Shown here: positions 54,508 to 55,949 of the stretch, piece by piece
How the letters are laid out: the number at the start of each line of letters is the position of its first letter
How positions within the stretch are numbered: the stretch's first letter is position 1
DNA from: Nevskia sp.
GTDB taxonomy: Bacteria; Pseudomonadota; Gammaproteobacteria; Nevskiales; Nevskiaceae
Assembly (NCBI GenBank): GCA_030694365.1
Contig: JAUXYM010000005.1
Span: forward strand, 1 to 55,949
Length of the DNA stretch: 55,949 bases
Reading direction: 5' to 3'
Notes under the pieces: model-generated
Seen by the model: only the letters and a program-made list of their open reading frames with translations
Told to the model about the DNA's origin: nothing
Databases searched by the model: none
Position numbers and translations under genes: made by a program

Positions 54508-55268
54508 CCGCGCGACTCCAGCACGGCGGCAACGGCCGCCAGATCAGCCTCGGTATCGACCCCGCGCGGCGGCGGCACGTCGGTGACGCCGACCGCGATC
54601 CGCAAGCCGGCTTCGAGCGCCCGCAACTGCTCCAGCGCCTCGCAGCTTTCCAATGGTGATGGCGGCAACTGACTGAAGCGTCGCAATGCGCCAACCCGGT
54701 AGGCGTACAGGCCGATGTGACGGAACGCGAGCCCGGCCGGCAACGGCGAAGTCGGGCTGGTCCCTACCCGCTGCCAGGGAATCGGTGCCCGCGAGAAGTA
54801 CAGCGCATGGCCGTTGGCGGCGCGGACCACCTTGACGAAGTTCGGGTTCAGCCAGTCTTCCAGCGCATGCAGCGGATGGCAGAGCGTGGCGATATCCGCA
54901 CTCGCATCATCGACCAGCAGCTTCACCGCTTCGACGACCATTTCGACCGGCATCAGCGGCTCGTCGCCCTGCAGGTTGACGACGATCTGACTGTCATCCC
55001 AACCGGCCGCCGTAGCGATCTCGTTGACCCGGTCAGTGCCGGACTGATGCGCCGGATCGGTCATCCGCACATCGGCACCGAAGGACATGCAAGCAGCCTG
55101 CACTTTGGCATCGTCGGTGGCGATCACCACGGATTCGGAACCGGCAACACGGCAAGCCGCTTCCCAGGTCCATTGCACCAGCGGCTTGCCGGCGAGTGTG
55201 CGCAGCACCTTGCGCGGCAGCCTGGTCGAGCCGAGCCGGGCCGGGATGACGACGCGGAATCCGGACAT
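54504..55268 (-). CDS. kdsB: 3-deoxy-manno-octulosonate cytidylyltransferase KdsB
   Basis: A 254-residue enzyme activating Kdo to CMP-Kdo for lipid A core synthesis. Motifs include FRVVIPARLGSTRLPRKVL, VIATDD, HQSGTDRVNEIA, VVNLQGDEPL and FRHIGLYAYRV, all standard. The ATG at 55268 gives the normal N-terminus; an in-frame reading extends upstream through the Trm112-like gene but is not family sequence. It follows the Trm112-like gene by 11 bases in the usual lpxK-ycaR-kdsB order. Confidence 0.97.
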   Translation of the reverse strand: MSGFRVVIPARLGSTRLPRKVLRTLAGKPLVQWTWEAACRVAGSESVVIATDDAKVQAACMSFGADVRMTDPAHQSGTDRVNEIATAAGWDDSQIVVNLQGDEPLMPVEMVVEAVKLLVDDASADIATLCHPLHALEDWLNPNFVKVVRAANGHALYFSRAPIPWQRVGTSPTSPLPAGLAFRHIGLYAYRVGALRRFSQLPPSPLESCEALEQLRALEAGLRIAVGVTDVPPPRGVDTEADLAAVAAVLESRG

Positions 55269-55279
55269 TGCTTGCGTGC

Positions 55280-55459
55280 TTACTTCAGCTCGTCTTCGCG
55301 CAGATGCCGCGCTTCTTCCTCGAGCATCACCGGAATGCCGTCGCGCACCGGATACGCGAGGCGCGAGGCCTTGCACCAGAGTTCCTGCAGGTCCGGATGC
55401 CAGGTCAGCGGACCCTTGGTAACCGGGCAGACGAGGATGTCGAGCAAGCGCTTGTCCAT
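55280..55459 (-). CDS. Trm112-family small protein (YcaR-like)
   Basis: A 59-residue protein beginning [18 protein letters not shown] and ending with [18 protein letters not shown], the YcaR/UPF0434 signature. Only two cysteines are kept (LVCPVTKG and ELWCKAS). It lies between lpxK and kdsB, 14 bases from the lpxK stop. In bacteria its function is uncertain; eukaryotic Trm112 activates methyltransferases. Confidence 0.93.
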   Translation of the reverse strand: MDKRLLDILVCPVTKGPLTWHPDLQELWCKASRLAYPVRDGIPVMLEEEARHLREDELK

Positions 55460-55473
55460 GGGCATCGGAGTGT

Positions 55474-55949
55474 TCAAAGGGGCAGACGGGACTGGAGAGC
55501 AGACAGCAATTTTCGCACATGCACCGCATCGGCTTCCGGCAGCTGCGCGTCGGCCGGCACGCACCACAGACCATCACGCGCGAAGGCTGCGCACTTCACC
55601 GCGTCCTTCTCGGTCATCAGCAGCGGCAGGCCGTCATCGAAGGCGAGATCGCCGGCCGTGTAGCGATGATGATCCGGGAATGCTTGCGGTATGACGACAA
55701 GCCCTGCGGCTTCCAGTGTGGCAAAGAAGCGCTGCGGATGGCCGATGCCGGCGATCGCCCGAACACGCTGGCCGGCAAAGCTATCCAGCGAACGCGGCTC
55801 GCCACCGGCCAGCGGCAATGCTCGCTCGATCAGCAGATTCATCGTCAACTGCGGCCGGCCGTGGGCAGGCATTGGCGCAGACAGCGCGCCGTTGACGATC
55901 ACGGCATCGACCGTCGCCAGCCGCGACGGCGGCTCGCGCAGCGGCCCGG
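55474..55949 (-). CDS. lpxK: Tetraacyldisaccharide 4'-kinase LpxK, truncated by window end
   Basis: The C-terminal 158 residues of the lipid A kinase that phosphorylates the 4' position of the disaccharide precursor. Landmarks are [34 protein letters not shown] and [14 protein letters not shown], all conserved in LpxK. The frame stays open to the right edge (upstream residues include [19 protein letters not shown]), so the ATP-binding N-terminus lies beyond the window. Confidence 0.95.
   Translation of the reverse strand, partial: GPLREPPSRLATVDAVIVNGALSAPMPAHGRPQLTMNLLIERALPLAGGEPRSLDSFAGQRVRAIAGIGHPQRFFATLEAAGLVVIPQAFPDHHRYTAGDLAFDDGLPLLMTEKDAVKCAAFARDGLWCVPADAQLPEADAVHVRKLLSALQSRLPL

Overview
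The window is a GC-rich chromosomal segment of a gammaproteobacterium. Four syntenic blocks support this: ftsK-lolA-rarA-serS-crcB, aat-bpt-infA with clpA/clpS, rne/rluC-HAD-maf-yceD-rpmF-plsX, and lpxK-ycaR-kdsB. A CYP153 alkane hydroxylase gene and many dispersed intergenic inverted repeats would suit a hydrocarbon-associated lineage near Nevskiales/Xanthomonadales, but that placement is inference. I saw no rRNA, tRNA, CRISPR array or intact insertion sequence.

Layout. 1-320 is non-coding with a repeat. 321-3278 is a metal-uptake trio (DUF2946-like protein, ZnuD-like TonB receptor, MerC-domain protein), then a quinone oxidoreductase. 4483-10340 is sulfur assimilation: siroheme synthase cysG, a TauE/SafE exporter, regulator cysB, sulfite reductase cysI and a DUF934 partner; siroheme made by CysG is the CysI cofactor. 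10403-12727 is moaA-moaD-moaE-moaC for molybdopterin synthesis. 12771-16257 carries an NTF2-like protein, a GNAT and carbon-nitrogen hydrolase pair, and a patatin-like gene broken by a frameshift. 16361-21618, all on the minus strand, holds rlmA, serS, crcB, vapBC, rarA and lolA.

Between lolA and ftsK the conserved order is interrupted by about 4.6 kb: AraC regulator, adrenodoxin-type ferredoxin, CYP153 P450 and an SRPBCC lipoprotein, with two striking inverted repeats at the lolA side. This is the clearest accessory region. After ftsK come a small unknown protein, a FemAB/GNAT-like protein, aat, bpt, infA, clpA and clpS; the last four protein-degradation genes form a nearly complete N-degron pathway.

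35534-41527 encodes type II secretion GspC, D, E and F, followed by an AsmA-family protein. 43622-50505 (mostly minus) holds an MFS exporter, plsX, rpmF, yceD, maf, a HAD phosphatase and rluC with a long disordered N-terminus. 50506-53745 is rne (RNase E). The right end has a dual-specificity-type phosphatase, kdsB, a Trm112-like protein and a truncated lpxK.

No clearly new system stands out. The best leads are the CYP153 island with its flanking palindromes, a well-formed promoter pointing antisense into the SRPBCC gene, the heptamer-repeat palindromes, the MoaD C-terminus ending Ala-Gly, and the long disordered extension on RluC.
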